This document shows, in pieces, positions 7,371-18,800 of a stretch of 28,745 nt of DNA. Source of the DNA: JBCBST01 sp039819115 (GTDB lineage: Bacteria > Bacteroidota > Rhodothermia > Balneolales > Balneolaceae). The notes under the pieces are model-generated. The model worked only from the letters and a program-made list of their open reading frames with translations, ran no database searches and was not told the origin of the DNA. Numbering within the stretch: the first letter of the stretch is position 1; each line of letters starts with the position of its first letter. The stretch spans positions 1 to 28,745 of the forward strand of contig JBCBST010000033.1 of the NCBI GenBank assembly GCA_039819115.1. The letters run 5' to 3'. Both the position numbers and the translations under genes were made by a program.

Positions 7371-7930
7371 ACGAATACCGTTTAGAGCGATATAAAGGAA
7401 GTATTTATATGTGCGGTTTTATGGGGGCGGGTAAAAGTACGATTGGCAAACAGGTCGCTGAGCACCTGGATCTTCCGTTTAAGGATCTGGATAAAGAAAT
7501 AGAGGAAAGTGAGCAAAAAACCATTCCGGAATTATTCTCGGAGGAGGGAGAAGGTTACTTCAGGGAAAAAGAATGGGAGGTACTGCTACATCTTACGCGT
7601 ACGTATCAGGGAGTACTGGCCCTGGGTGGGGGAGCCCTTCATAATCAAAAAGTAGTGGATCATCTCAAACTTCATGGATTATTAGTATTTATCGACGCCC
7701 CTCTGAAGCGTATTGTGCATCGGGTTTTGAGGAATCCCCACCGGCCTATTGCACGAAAAACAGACGGTAGCCTAAAAACAAAGCAAGACCTTTTGGCTGA
7801 GTTGAAAAGCCTATATTCCACCCGGGAAATGTTCTATCAACAGGCGCAGATACATATTTCAACCAAGCCATTTAAAAAAAGCAGCGAAGTGATCCCTATT
7901 GTTATCGAAAAGATTAAGCGACATGTCTAA
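7367..7930 (+). CDS. aroK: Shikimate kinase
   Basis: A cytoplasmic enzyme of the shikimate pathway that phosphorylates shikimate at the 3-hydroxyl using ATP. The Walker A motif GFMGAGKST is at 17-25. The DLDKEIE motif (about 41) supplies the shikimate/Mg contact Asp, YFREKE gives the substrate-binding Arg (about 66), and ALGGGAL (about 83) is the Walker B-like glycine motif. The RNPHRPIA lid follows near 123. At 187 residues it is a little longer than the usual 170-175. It overlaps rqcH by four bases and aroB by eight, implying translational coupling, and its neighbour aroB acts two steps earlier in the same pathway. Confidence 0.95.
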   Translation: MNEYRLERYKGSIYMCGFMGAGKSTIGKQVAEHLDLPFKDLDKEIEESEQKTIPELFSEEGEGYFREKEWEVLLHLTRTYQGVLALGGGALHNQKVVDHLKLHGLLVFIDAPLKRIVHRVLRNPHRPIARKTDGSLKTKQDLLAELKSLYSTREMFYQQAQIHISTKPFKKSSEVIPIVIEKIKRHV

Positions 7931-9017
7931 CTCAATACACGTACACACTCAATCGGATGATTCATATAAATATATGGTGTGCAATACGTTAGATGAATAT
8001 TTTATACGCACTCATTTTCCGGTTGAATTCTCTTCCAAGGCCATTATTATCATTGATGAGCAGGTATGTGAACTTCACGGCAAGCGGTACATCGGTTTGC
8101 TTGAAGCGGTGTTTAGATCCGTCTCGGTTCATTACGTTCCTGTTGGAGAGGCATCCAAATCAGTTATGCGTTGGGAGAGTTTATGTAGCAGTATCCTTGA
8201 AAACGGTATATCAAGAAATACTCCCATTTTTGTAATAGGAGGAGGGGTTACCGGAGATTTAGGGGGATTTGTAGCCGCTTCGGTTCTCAGAGGGGTTCCG
8301 TTGATTCATATTCCTACCACCGTGTTAGCTATGGTAGATAGTTCTATTGGTGGGAAAACCGGGGTAAATCACGCTACCGGTAAAAACCTGATTGGTGCGT
8401 TTTACCAACCTAAAGTCGTATGTGCTGAGCTGCAGGTATTAACCACTTTACCCGAAAAGGAATGGGTAACCGGGTTAAGTGAGGTTCTGAAATGCGCGTT
8501 TATTCATGATCCTTCGATTCTGGATCTCACCAAGAAACTGATAACCGACGTAGGATTTGAGCATCCGGAAGCCTGGAGTAGCCTGATCAGCCGATGCGCT
8601 CAAATCAAAATTGATGTCGTTCAAAAAGATGTGAAAGAACAGGGTGTGCGCGAATTTCTGAACTTTGGGCATACCTTTGGTCATGCCATTGAACGACTGG
8701 GTGACTATAAAACATTTACACATGGTGAGGCCGTATTTGCAGGTATGATTGCGGCTTTGAATATGTCTAACCGGTTGGGGAACAAGGTAAATGAAGATAT
8801 ACTTAACGATTTAATTCATCTTCATTCGTTCACGCTCGAATCGCTGGAAGGAAACGAGGAGGAATTGATCCAGGCGATGTTCCGGGATAAAAAGGCAAAA
8901 AACGAACAATTACGGTTGGTTTTACTAAAAGAGATGGGGCTTCCCTACGTTACCTCTGTGGAGAATCTCGATTTAGTAAGACAATCCTGGACTCATACCA
9001 TCAATATCTTTAGCTAG
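7923..9017 (+). CDS. aroB: 3-dehydroquinate synthase
   Basis: An NAD- and divalent-metal-dependent enzyme that converts DAHP to 3-dehydroquinate, the second step of aromatic amino-acid synthesis. The NAD-binding GGGVTGDLGGF motif lies at about 106. It is followed by PTTVLAMVDSSIGGKTGVN and GLSEVLK (metal-ligand Glu), then FGHTFGHAIE and HGEAV with the two metal-binding His residues. At 364 residues it has the family length. I chose ATG 7923, which overlaps the aroK stop by eight bases, instead of a TTG at 7899 that would add eight residues without family support. Its stop overlaps the GTG of the next gene by one base (TAGTG). Confidence 0.95.
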   Translation: MSNSIHVHTQSDDSYKYMVCNTLDEYFIRTHFPVEFSSKAIIIIDEQVCELHGKRYIGLLEAVFRSVSVHYVPVGEASKSVMRWESLCSSILENGISRNTPIFVIGGGVTGDLGGFVAASVLRGVPLIHIPTTVLAMVDSSIGGKTGVNHATGKNLIGAFYQPKVVCAELQVLTTLPEKEWVTGLSEVLKCAFIHDPSILDLTKKLITDVGFEHPEAWSSLISRCAQIKIDVVQKDVKEQGVREFLNFGHTFGHAIERLGDYKTFTHGEAVFAGMIAALNMSNRLGNKVNEDILNDLIHLHSFTLESLEGNEEELIQAMFRDKKAKNEQLRLVLLKEMGLPYVTSVENLDLVRQSWTHTINIFS

Positions 9018-12000
9018 TGGCAACGCTCCGCATCATTCACAAAACCTGGTCAACTTTTTGGGCCATCTGTTCCATTTTGTTAGTGGTTCTGGCCTCTTGT
9101 ATGATCATTTTGTTTGGTGGGCTACAGCTTAATTCGGTAAAACAACGGTTGATGCAGGAAGCAGAAACCACTTTTAACACCCGGTTTCAGGGACATATCT
9201 CCATTAATTCACTGAACGGGATCTTGCCCTTTCAGTTTCTTGTGCAGGATGTGATCCTGTACGAAGATTCTACTCAGTCTCATATTCTTTTTGAGGCTGA
9301 TACCATCTACGCTTCCGTGAATCCCTGGAAGTTGTTTCAGAATACGGTTCAGGTCGAGGCTATCCGGGTTCAAAACCCCAAAGTCACTATCAATCTCTCA
9401 GAGCCGGATGCGATCAGCAATGCTTTTGCACCCGCTCGTATAGATACAGGTCTCGTTCAGGTATCAGAGGCAGGGAACGAGGAAAGGGAATTGGAATTCC
9501 TTATTCCATCTGTGATCATAGAAAACGGCTTGGTAAGCCTTGAAGGAGTGCGGAGTGTGACCGGCTTAGACTCATTGGATGATAACATCGTATTATCCAA
9601 CATTGAGTTAAGTTCATTTATAGAGTACAACAGGCGGCAACGATTTATTGATCTGAATAACCTGGCCTTCAATACCTCCCAGGATGAGATAAAACAAATG
9701 GTGGTTTCAGGGCAGGTCTTCAATGACGATCAGTTTTTTGAAGTAAATGCTCTTCAGATTCGGGTAGACCGATCCTTAGCCCGTATTAATGCGGAAGCCG
9801 ATGGGGTAAATTTGCTATCTGGGGAGTTAAAAGATCAGTTTCTGGCCAGTATATTTGATTTGGATATAGGAGAGTTTCAGGTCCAGCCCGACGATTGGGC
9901 ATTTATAGTGCCTGAGTTAAAAGAGTTCAGCGACCCCGTTCGGTTAACCCTTCACGCCTTGGGAACCAGAGATTCGATTGCAGTAGAAGATTTGGGAATA
10001 TCTGTGGGTAATACAGGTCTAGAATTATTTGGATATGTATATAATCCATTGAATGATAATACTTTAGGATATTCATCAAATTTTAAGGTTACCGATATTG
10101 ATTCCCTGAGCCTTTCCCGGTTGCCAGTACATATACCATCTCATATTACGAGTATTATCTCTCGGTCTGAGTTAACGGGAACTGCTAATGGCACCCTGCA
10201 AGAACATGAAGTACGGATGGATATTCAAAGCCTGGTAGGTCATTTTCTGGCAGAAGGAACCATACATGCACGGGATGGTTCAAGCAGATATTATGGTCAG
10301 TTTGATGTACAGCAACTAAACCTGGATTCTTTTTTCCCTTCCCACACAGTAGAAAGCCGGATTGGAGTATCCGGAGGATTCGATGTGTACATGTTAAATA
10401 GAAAACTGGTAGAAGGAAGGGTAACGATCAGCTCAGATTCGAGCACGGTGAATCACCTTCAGGTTAAAAACCTTACCTGGACAGCACACCTTGAAGAAGA
10501 AACCATCACTACAGAGGTAATCGGGGAGCTTCAGGATGGCAATTATGAAGCAAGTGGCACCTTTGATTTTTCAGATCGCGACAGCCCATTAGTTGCTGTG
10601 AATGGAACAGGCCGATCCGTTAACCTGGCATCGATTCTTCCTTCTTCGGCATATCCTCAGACAAACCTGGAAGCTGAGTTCAATTTGAACGTAAGCGGCG
10701 GCACCTTAGACGATATAGAGGGGGAATTTAGCCTGGACATCCCATTTAGCTTGATTGAGGGCGATACCCTTCCTCCTCACCAGCTGTACCTGGATGTGTT
10801 AAGGGCAGCCGGAGAAGAACGGACCATTCGTTTAACATCAACCGTTCTGGATGCAACGGTTTCGGGAATGTTTGTACCCACTGAGATATGGGCGATGGCA
10901 CCCTATTGGAGCACCTTTCTGGAACAACAAATCAGGCATGAGTTATTGTTTGAGTCGGATAGTGTGATGAGCTATCCCGACATTCCGTTTGCTACCAACC
11001 AGAATATTGAACTTCAGGGCCGGATAAAAAATCTGGATATTCTGAACCGATACATCACATCGTTACCGTCCTTACGTTCACGTGCCATTATCAGCGCAAA
11101 CATGAACGTGGATGAAGAAAATCTGCTGGCCACTCTCGATTTTTACGATCCCGAATTCCGGTATGGAACCATTGAGTTAGATTCCGTTCGATTCCAGACC
11201 ACGGGAAATGCGCGCTATGGAGAACCCTTAACCTCATTCACGAATTACCAGATTCAGGCCGAAGCAGTAAAAGCATCTACATCGGTATTGAGTATGAATC
11301 AGCTGGATTTATATGCCACTCTCGATCAGGATCTGGTCACGGTAACGGCTTCGGCAGATCAGATTGGCGAGAACACCTTCTTCGGAATATCATCCTCTGG
11401 TATAGTTAATGAACGGGAATTGTTGCTTAAAGTGGATGAACTATCACTGGGTAACCAGGAATACTTTTGGGAACAGCGGGGAGACCCTGCATTACGATAT
11501 CGGGGAGGCAGAAAGCTATTTATCGATCAATTTGCTTTTTCTAACGACGATCAGATCATTGAAATAAACGGGGCATTCAGTCCTGACCTGCAGGATTCCG
11601 TGCGGTACAATATCCAGAATGTAAACATCCGGCGCATATCAGATCTGATAGAAGGTCGGGTGGATTTTGGTGGCCGCTTAAACGGTCAATTTGTGACCCG
11701 ATCACTCAGACAAGTCCCAACTATACAAGGTACGGTAGGTATAGACTCTCTTACCCTCGATGATGAGCTCTTTGGGGATATTTCACTGTCGAGCAAATTA
11801 AACCGTGAAGAACAGCAGTTTGATACCCGATTGATGATATCAACCGATCCCGAAAAATACCCGGAATACTATGAGGGTAACGAACGGGAAGGTCAGCACG
11901 TGATTATTTCAGGGTTTGTGAAAGCACCCGTTAATGGCGTTTTCCCCGAAACAGATACTCTGTTTTATTTTGACAGCGATTTTGAATCACTGGACTTGTG

Positions 12001-13723
12001 GGCCTTACTGTATGCCACACCTAAAGTATTTACCGCAACCGAAGGTGGTGCGGAAGGGGTAGGCAAGGTGTGGGGAAATATGGACGATTTTGACGTGGAA
12101 GCCAACCTGATGCTGGGTAACAACGAAGCAGTATTTCTGAGACCAAAATTTCTGAATACTGATTACTATGGGCAGGGAACCATACGCTTTACAAAAGATC
12201 GGGGTTTTATTTTTGATGAAGTATACCTGATTGACCCATCCGGTGGTATGGCCACATTATCAGGAACGTACGATTTTAATAACTTCAGTCGCATTCATAA
12301 CATGAATCTGACGGTTAATATGGATGAGTTTCAGTTTTTGAACAGTAACTTTGATCCGGTATTGCCATTTTTTGGTGAAGCCTATGGAACCAGCCAGATC
12401 AGAATTGAGGGAACCAATCTACGCCCGTCTATTCGCAGTGAGGGCCCCATTATAATTGGTGATTATTCTGAAATCGGAGTACCCTTGCTCGAAGAAACCG
12501 AGTTTCAGGAAGACAACACCTTTATCCGGTTTGTATCCTCGTTTGAGGAGGAATCGGAAGAGCGGACAAACCTGGAGAAAACTCCGCAGGAACTGGCCTT
12601 CGAAGCTTCTCAACTCTCTTTTTTAGAACGCTTCACACTCGATTTGCAATTTGAAGCTCCCACCTCGATGGATGTACAGCTTATTTTTGATCCGGTAACC
12701 GGCGATGTTATTGATGTAAATGGGTTGGGAAGAATTCGCGTAATCCTCGAAAATGAAGAGCTCAGCATGTTTGGACGATTCGATGTTGCCGGTGGGAATT
12801 ATCAGTTTGTGAGCGGTGATATACTGTCCAGAAGATTAAGCATTGAACCTGGCGGATCCATCTCATGGGAAGGACCACCGGATAATGCGCGACTCGATGT
12901 GGATGCGGTGTATCGGGCCAGACCTGACATCAATAAGCTATCGGTAACAACAGCGCAACTGGAAGATGCCCAGCAGCAACGGGTACCTGTGGAGCTGGTG
13001 GTTTCTATTGGAGGTTTTTTAACCTCGATAGAAAATGAATTCTTTTTCAGACTACCCAACACCATCGATCTACAGCAAAATAATGCCGTTACTTCTCAGA
13101 TCAATGCCTTGAATCGTAATGAAGACGAAAAACTGATCCAAGCCACTAGCTTACTTGTGTTAAATGACTTTATCCCGGTTGGGGGACCTCAGAACTCGAA
13201 TTTTACGGAAAGTGTCAGTGGTACTGGAGCCGTGCTCAATCCGCTCTTATCTAGTCAGATCATTAGCCCACTGTTGAGTAATCAGATTAATGCACTCTTA
13301 AACAGCGATGTAACCAGCCTGGATGTGGACTTTAATCTTAATACCTATAACCAGGTAGATTTAGGGGTGGCATTACGTTTGTACAACGATAAAATCGTGC
13401 TTCGCCGGGAAGGACAAATCACCGGAAACCAGTCCAACATCGGCGATATCGGGGCAACCTATCGGATCAATCAAATTTTAGCATTAACGGCCTTTCACCG
13501 GCAGGATCCTACCTTTAGTGATTTCAATAATTCGGATCAGGCCCAGCAATCGCAGGATATAAACGGGGTAGGGGTAGAAGCTAAAGTAGTGTTTAATACA
13601 TGGAAAGGGTTTTTAAATCGGTTAATGCGTCCGTTTAAACGTATGTTTGGACGTTCGCAACGTAAAGAAGAAAGCGTAACCAATATTCAATCTGCTACAA
13701 CCGATAACGGAACCAGCCAATGA
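9017..13723 (+). CDS. tamB: TamB-like translocation/assembly protein (DUF490)
   Basis: A 1568-residue inner-membrane-anchored periplasmic protein. One N-terminal membrane segment (about 14-36, WAICSILLVVLASCMIILFG) is followed by AsmA-like sequence (INSLNGILPFQFLVQDVILY) and very long beta-rich repeats with a groove-forming pattern. The C-terminal TamB domain is recognisable by LSMFGRFDVAGGNYQFVSGD and PGGSISWEG, then DARLDVDAVYRA-type motifs near 1290-1330. Family members bridge the two membranes, assisting outer-membrane protein assembly and probably lipid transport. The start is GTG at 9017, overlapping the aroB stop; the next in-frame ATG would fall inside the membrane segment. The C-terminal 40 residues are basic (FLNRLMRPFKRMFGRSQRKE). 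It overlaps rnr by ATGA. A barrel protein lies two genes downstream. Confidence 0.9.
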   Translation: MATLRIIHKTWSTFWAICSILLVVLASCMIILFGGLQLNSVKQRLMQEAETTFNTRFQGHISINSLNGILPFQFLVQDVILYEDSTQSHILFEADTIYASVNPWKLFQNTVQVEAIRVQNPKVTINLSEPDAISNAFAPARIDTGLVQVSEAGNEERELEFLIPSVIIENGLVSLEGVRSVTGLDSLDDNIVLSNIELSSFIEYNRRQRFIDLNNLAFNTSQDEIKQMVVSGQVFNDDQFFEVNALQIRVDRSLARINAEADGVNLLSGELKDQFLASIFDLDIGEFQVQPDDWAFIVPELKEFSDPVRLTLHALGTRDSIAVEDLGISVGNTGLELFGYVYNPLNDNTLGYSSNFKVTDIDSLSLSRLPVHIPSHITSIISRSELTGTANGTLQEHEVRMDIQSLVGHFLAEGTIHARDGSSRYYGQFDVQQLNLDSFFPSHTVESRIGVSGGFDVYMLNRKLVEGRVTISSDSSTVNHLQVKNLTWTAHLEEETITTEVIGELQDGNYEASGTFDFSDRDSPLVAVNGTGRSVNLASILPSSAYPQTNLEAEFNLNVSGGTLDDIEGEFSLDIPFSLIEGDTLPPHQLYLDVLRAAGEERTIRLTSTVLDATVSGMFVPTEIWAMAPYWSTFLEQQIRHELLFESDSVMSYPDIPFATNQNIELQGRIKNLDILNRYITSLPSLRSRAIISANMNVDEENLLATLDFYDPEFRYGTIELDSVRFQTTGNARYGEPLTSFTNYQIQAEAVKASTSVLSMNQLDLYATLDQDLVTVTASADQIGENTFFGISSSGIVNERELLLKVDELSLGNQEYFWEQRGDPALRYRGGRKLFIDQFAFSNDDQIIEINGAFSPDLQDSVRYNIQNVNIRRISDLIEGRVDFGGRLNGQFVTRSLRQVPTIQGTVGIDSLTLDDELFGDISLSSKLNREEQQFDTRLMISTDPEKYPEYYEGNEREGQHVIISGFVKAPVNGVFPETDTLFYFDSDFESLDLWALLYATPKVFTATEGGAEGVGKVWGNMDDFDVEANLMLGNNEAVFLRPKFLNTDYYGQGTIRFTKDRGFIFDEVYLIDPSGGMATLSGTYDFNNFSRIHNMNLTVNMDEFQFLNSNFDPVLPFFGEAYGTSQIRIEGTNLRPSIRSEGPIIIGDYSEIGVPLLEETEFQEDNTFIRFVSSFEEESEERTNLEKTPQELAFEASQLSFLERFTLDLQFEAPTSMDVQLIFDPVTGDVIDVNGLGRIRVILENEELSMFGRFDVAGGNYQFVSGDILSRRLSIEPGGSISWEGPPDNARLDVDAVYRARPDINKLSVTTAQLEDAQQQRVPVELVVSIGGFLTSIENEFFFRLPNTIDLQQNNAVTSQINALNRNEDEKLIQATSLLVLNDFIPVGGPQNSNFTESVSGTGAVLNPLLSSQIISPLLSNQINALLNSDVTSLDVDFNLNTYNQVDLGVALRLYNDKIVLRREGQITGNQSNIGDIGATYRINQILALTAFHRQDPTFSDFNNSDQAQQSQDINGVGVEAKVVFNTWKGFLNRLMRPFKRMFGRSQRKEESVTNIQSATTDNGTSQ

Positions 13724-15876
13724 GCCGAAAAGACCGACTTAGTAGTCTTGAAGAACTTGTATTCGATCTCGTAAAAAACAGTCCTTCTCAGGTTTTTGAA
13801 ATAGAAACCATACAACATATACTCCGACTGGAAAGCAAAAAAGACCAAATCCGTCTTAACAAATGCATAAACCGGTTGGTGTCTAAACGCCTGGTTTCAA
13901 GAAATGGTAAAACCATCACTATGTTTAAAGAAGAACAGCGAGCAGGCAATAAAGACCGGGGCTTGATAGAAGGTAAAATACAGATCACCCCCAGGGGTAC
14001 GGGCTTTGTTATAGTGGAGAATATGGATGATGATATCCGTATTTCGAACCGTGATCTGGGTCTGGCACTGGCCGATGACGTGGTAAAAGTAAAGGTGACC
14101 GGAACCAATAAGCGCAGTGGTCAACCTCAGGGAAAAGTGATCGAAATTGTAGAAAGAGGGAAACAGTTTTATGTGGGTACACTGAAAAAGGTGAGTGAAA
14201 AAAGCTTTCTCATCGAAACAGACCACAAGTCGGTTCATGTCAATTTCTTTGTGCTACCCGATTTTCTGAATGGCGCAAAAGACAACGATAAGGTGACATT
14301 TAAGCTGGCAAGCTGGGTTCACCAACGGGCCCTTCCCGAAGCCCAGGTACTATCTGTGTTGGGCGAAGCCGGAAGTAATGATGCAAAAGTACTCTCTATT
14401 CTGGCAGAAAATGATTTGCAGGCCGATTTCCCAAAAGAAGTCATTGAATATGCCAATGCCATACCAGACCAGATTCCGGAGGAGGAGTTTAAACGAAGAC
14501 GTGACCTGAGACAGGAAATCGTGTTTACCATAGATCCGGTCGATGCTAAAGATTTTGATGACGCTCTAAGCATAGAGGTGCTTGATAATGGTAACTTTTA
14601 TCTTGGGGTACATATAGCGGATGTAACCCATTACCTCCGCCAGGCAACCGTACTGGACGATGAAGGGCATAAACGGGCTACCAGTATTTATCTCGTAGAC
14701 CGGGTCATTCCTATGCTTCCTGAACGACTGAGTAACGGCTTATGTAGCCTCAGGCCTCACGAAGATAAGCTTACCTACAGTTGTTTTATGGAAATTGATA
14801 AAGAGGGACAGCTGGTGAATTATTCCATTGAAGAAACAGCGATTCATTCCAAGCAGCGATTTACCTATGAGGAAGCCCAGGAGATTTTGGAAGGAAAAGA
14901 TCATCCGCTTAAAAAAGAGGTGCATGCAGCCGGAAAACTTGCCAAAATATTGATGGATAAACGCTTCCGGGAGGGGGCAATTGACTTTGACTCTCCGGAA
15001 CCCAGATTCCGGCTTGACGAACAGGGCAAACCAATTGACGTTGTTCTTAAGCAACGTATTTTCGCTCATCGCCTAATTGAAGAGTGTATGCTCATGGCGA
15101 ACAGAACAGTGGCCTCCCATGTTAAAACGCTCAGAGACCGAAGTGGAAAACGACGCACCAAAAATCTGTTCCCTTTCTTTTATCGTATTCATGACAAACC
15201 CGATCAGGATAAGTTATCTGCCGTAGCCGAACAGGTAAAACCCATCGGCATACAGTTTGAATTAGGTGATTCCGTATCCCCTAAAAAAATCAATAAGCTA
15301 CTCCAGCAGGTGAAGGGTACCAGTGTGGAGGTGATTGTGAACGAGTTAATGTTGCGTTCTATGGCTAAAGCGGTTTACGGCCCCGATAACCTGGGACATT
15401 TTGGGTTGGGTTTTGCAAATTATGCACACTTTACGAGTCCTATTCGCCGTTACCCCGACGTAATTGTACATCGATTATTAAAAGCTTATGCTACTGATAG
15501 TCCATCCTACAAATACGAACAGTTAAAGGAAGAGGGTGAACATTGCAGTGAACGTGAACGCGTAGCTGTAGATGCTGAACGAGACTCCATCAAACTGAAA
15601 CAGGTAGAATTCCTGTCTGATCATATCGGTGAAACGTATGACGGAATCATATCAGGAGTTACCGAACGTGGAATTTTTGTTACCCTCAAAGATATTTATT
15701 GTGAAGGCATGATTAGAGTAGCTGACCTCAAAGGCGATTATTTTAACTACGACAAACGAAGCCACTCCTTAGTAGGGCGCCGTAGTGGCCAGGTATTTAC
15801 ACTGGGAAGCGAAATTCAGGTAACAGTAGAAAGCACAAATCTGCAGAAACGACAAATCGATTTTATTTTGGCATAA
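13720..15876 (+). CDS. rnr: Ribonuclease R
   Basis: A 718-residue processive 3'-5' exoribonuclease that degrades structured RNA and, in other bacteria, non-stop mRNA and defective rRNA. Order of domains: N-terminal winged-helix region (about 1-70), cold-shock/OB domains (about 80-240), RNB catalytic domain (about 255-590), and S1 domain (about 635-718, starting GETYDGIISGVTERGIFV). The active-site run FTIDPVDAKDFDDALSIE puts Asp at 272, 278, 280 and 281. The RNB end motif YAHFTSPIRRYPD is present. It is shorter than the E. coli enzyme (813) mainly because it lacks the long basic C-terminal tail. It overlaps tamB by four bases and precedes the barrel gene by 12. Its presence in one run with RqcH is a sensible quality-control pairing. 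Confidence 0.95.
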   Translation: MSRKDRLSSLEELVFDLVKNSPSQVFEIETIQHILRLESKKDQIRLNKCINRLVSKRLVSRNGKTITMFKEEQRAGNKDRGLIEGKIQITPRGTGFVIVENMDDDIRISNRDLGLALADDVVKVKVTGTNKRSGQPQGKVIEIVERGKQFYVGTLKKVSEKSFLIETDHKSVHVNFFVLPDFLNGAKDNDKVTFKLASWVHQRALPEAQVLSVLGEAGSNDAKVLSILAENDLQADFPKEVIEYANAIPDQIPEEEFKRRRDLRQEIVFTIDPVDAKDFDDALSIEVLDNGNFYLGVHIADVTHYLRQATVLDDEGHKRATSIYLVDRVIPMLPERLSNGLCSLRPHEDKLTYSCFMEIDKEGQLVNYSIEETAIHSKQRFTYEEAQEILEGKDHPLKKEVHAAGKLAKILMDKRFREGAIDFDSPEPRFRLDEQGKPIDVVLKQRIFAHRLIEECMLMANRTVASHVKTLRDRSGKRRTKNLFPFFYRIHDKPDQDKLSAVAEQVKPIGIQFELGDSVSPKKINKLLQQVKGTSVEVIVNELMLRSMAKAVYGPDNLGHFGLGFANYAHFTSPIRRYPDVIVHRLLKAYATDSPSYKYEQLKEEGEHCSERERVAVDAERDSIKLKQVEFLSDHIGETYDGIISGVTERGIFVTLKDIYCEGMIRVADLKGDYFNYDKRSHSLVGRRSGQVFTLGSEIQVTVESTNLQKRQIDFILA

Positions 15877-15888
15877 CTCACTACAAGT

Positions 15889-18800
15889 ATGAGATCATTA
15901 CATATAACGCTTGCTCTTCTGTTGGGTGTCATCATATCGACTCCAACATTTGGTCAGTACTTCAATTTTGGAAAAAACAGGGTTCAATACGAAGATTTTG
16001 AATGGCGGTTTATTCAAACCACGCATTTCGATGTCTATTACTACGGAGAGAAAAACTACGAGCTTGCCGAGTTTGCAGCACAAAGTGTGGAATCGGCCTA
16101 CGAGCAGCTCATGGAAGATTTTAATCACGAGATTGTTGATCGTATCGAACTTATCATATATGATTCCCATAATGATTTCTCTCAGACCAATGTGGTCAAT
16201 CTTCCCATAAGTGCTGAGGGCATAGGAGGGGTTACCGATAAATTAAAGAACCGGATGACGGTTCCTTTTGATGGGGATTACAACGATTTCCGCCGAACCA
16301 TACATCATGAATTGGTGCATGCTGTTTTTAATGACATGTTTTACGGAGGCACGATCACATCCATCGTATCCAATAATATACAGCTGGTGTTTCCTCTTTG
16401 GTTTGAAGAGGGACTAGCTGAGTATACAGCGCTTGGCTGGGATACAAATACGGATATGTTTATCCGTGATGCGGTCATCAATAATTACCTTCCACCTATT
16501 CAATACCTCAGTGGATATTATGCCTATCGCGGAGGGCAATCACTCTGGAATTTTATTGCCGAGGAATACGGGAGGGAAAAAATAGCAGAGATCTTGCGAC
16601 GCATTAAAACGTCAAGGAATATCGAGTTTGCGTTTGCCCAGTCCTTAGGGTTAACCATTCCTGAGCTATCAGATCGATGGCAGGATGCATTAAAACGGCG
16701 GTATTTCCCGGAAGTGGCAGAAAGGGAAAGTGCAGATAACATTGCAACACTCATGACCCCTCGCGGAGCCTATGGTACCTATAACACAAGCCCGGCCATT
16801 TCTCCCCAGGGCGATAAAATTGCGTTCATCACCAACAAACGAGGGTATTTTGATGTAATCGCGATCAGCACGCTGGATGGTCGAAGGCTTAAAACGTTGA
16901 TTCGGGGGGAGGATAACCCGGAGTTTGAGGAGCTTAACATCCTGAATCCTGGACTTACATGGTCGCCAGATGGCCGAAAGGTGGCCATGTCTACCAAAAG
17001 CCGTGGGCGTGATGATATCGCCATTATCGATTATGTGACCGGTGAGGTTGAAAAGATAAAATTCAGTCAGCTCGATGCCATCGGTTCGGTGTCGTGGTCG
17101 CCGGATGGTACAAAACTGGCCTTTGCCGGTAACATAGGTCCATATCAGGATATCTTTGTGTACGAGTTGGGAGAACAAAGGCTCACCAACCTGACCAATG
17201 ATTTTTTCTCTGATGTTGAACCCGTTTGGGGGATGGATTCCCAAAGTATTTTCTTTTCCTCTAACCGGGGTGATAAACTGGAAACCGGAAGGTATAGCAC
17301 CACTTATAATATGCTCAGCGATTTGAACATGTACCAGCACGACATCTATCGTCTGGAAGTAGGAGCTGGGCAGTTAGAGCGCCTTACCAGTACAACAGAT
17401 GCCAGCGAGCGCATGCCACGTGCTACTCAGACCGGACGTCTCGTTTTCATTTCCGATAAAAACGGCATCCAGAATATCTACGATTATGATCTGAAGAACA
17501 GAATTGCCACCCCCTTAACCGACTTACAGGCCGGAGCTTCTCAATTATCGATCAGTGCTGATGGCAGCCGGATCGCGTTTAACTCCATTAACCAGGGATA
17601 TCTGGATATCTTTTTATTCAAATCGCCCTTTAACCGGGCTAAATCGGGAGAGTTAACGCTCAACTATTGGGCAAAGCGACGACAGGCAGAACCGGATATC
17701 CAGCGTGTGCCTGCATTGGCTTATGCTGTTAACATAGCAACCGTCGATCACGACCATGATCATGAAGAAGAAAAGGTATCAGATATACCAGTACCGGTGG
17801 TAGAACAGGAAAAAGAAGAAGATTCCTATGAGGAGACCGGAGTCATCGATTTCCGTAATTATGTGTTCGGGGAAGAGGTGTTACAGGATACTACCATTAT
17901 TCTGGAAGATGTACAGAAGTTCAGTATTGATGATAATCTAACCGAAGATGGCCGGTATCAACCCCGGGACTATCGACTTAAGTTTACCACCGATATTGCG
18001 TATGCCCCGTCTGTAGGTGTAAACAGCTTTGGTACATTCGCCACAACCCAATTTATTATCAGTGACCTGCTGGGCGATCACCAGATTGCATTAGGTACGA
18101 ATTTAGTATTCGACCTGAAAAACAGTAATTACAGCCTGCAGTATGGGTACCTGAAAAACAGAATGAATTATTTTGTAACCTATTTCCATACGGCTTTAGC
18201 ATATCAAACCTTTGCCGGAGACCTCGTTCGTTTTCGTAACTTTGGTGGTGGTGTTAGCATGCAATATCCTCTCGATAAATTCCGAAGGGTTGATTTTGGA
18301 GTTAATTTCCTTGGTATTACCCAAGATTTCTCCAACGTATTTTTACCTACCGATAATACGATTGATCAGCCTGTAGGTCAGGGATTAAACCTTACCTCTG
18401 ACGCAGAAAGCAATAATGCCGTATTCTTAAATCCTACGTTAACGTATACCAGCGACCGAACGCTACCTGGCTTTTTATCCCCGCGTGGGGGAAGCCGGTT
18501 CTCAGTAAGTTTATCTGGAAGTCCGGGAGTAGGTGCGGGTTCTCCGCAATTTATCTCCCTTTTAGCAGATGGTAGGAAATACCTTAACCTGGGATATAAT
18601 TACACCATTGCCTTACGGGGCTCTGCAGGTTCTTCGTTCGGACCTAATTCTCAGACCTATTTTATGGGAGGACGTCTGGGCTGGATTAACCAGCAATGGT
18701 CACAAAACAATTTACCTATCGATCGATTAGCCGATACGTTCTTCACTGTTCCGGCCTTACCACTTAGAGGGTATGAGTTTAACTCTATCTACGGAGATCA

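Noticed and set aside
16690..17340. Minus-strand open frame of 216 codons
   Set aside because: Antisense to the propeller part of the barrel fusion; its sequence mirrors the repeated blades and has no family features.
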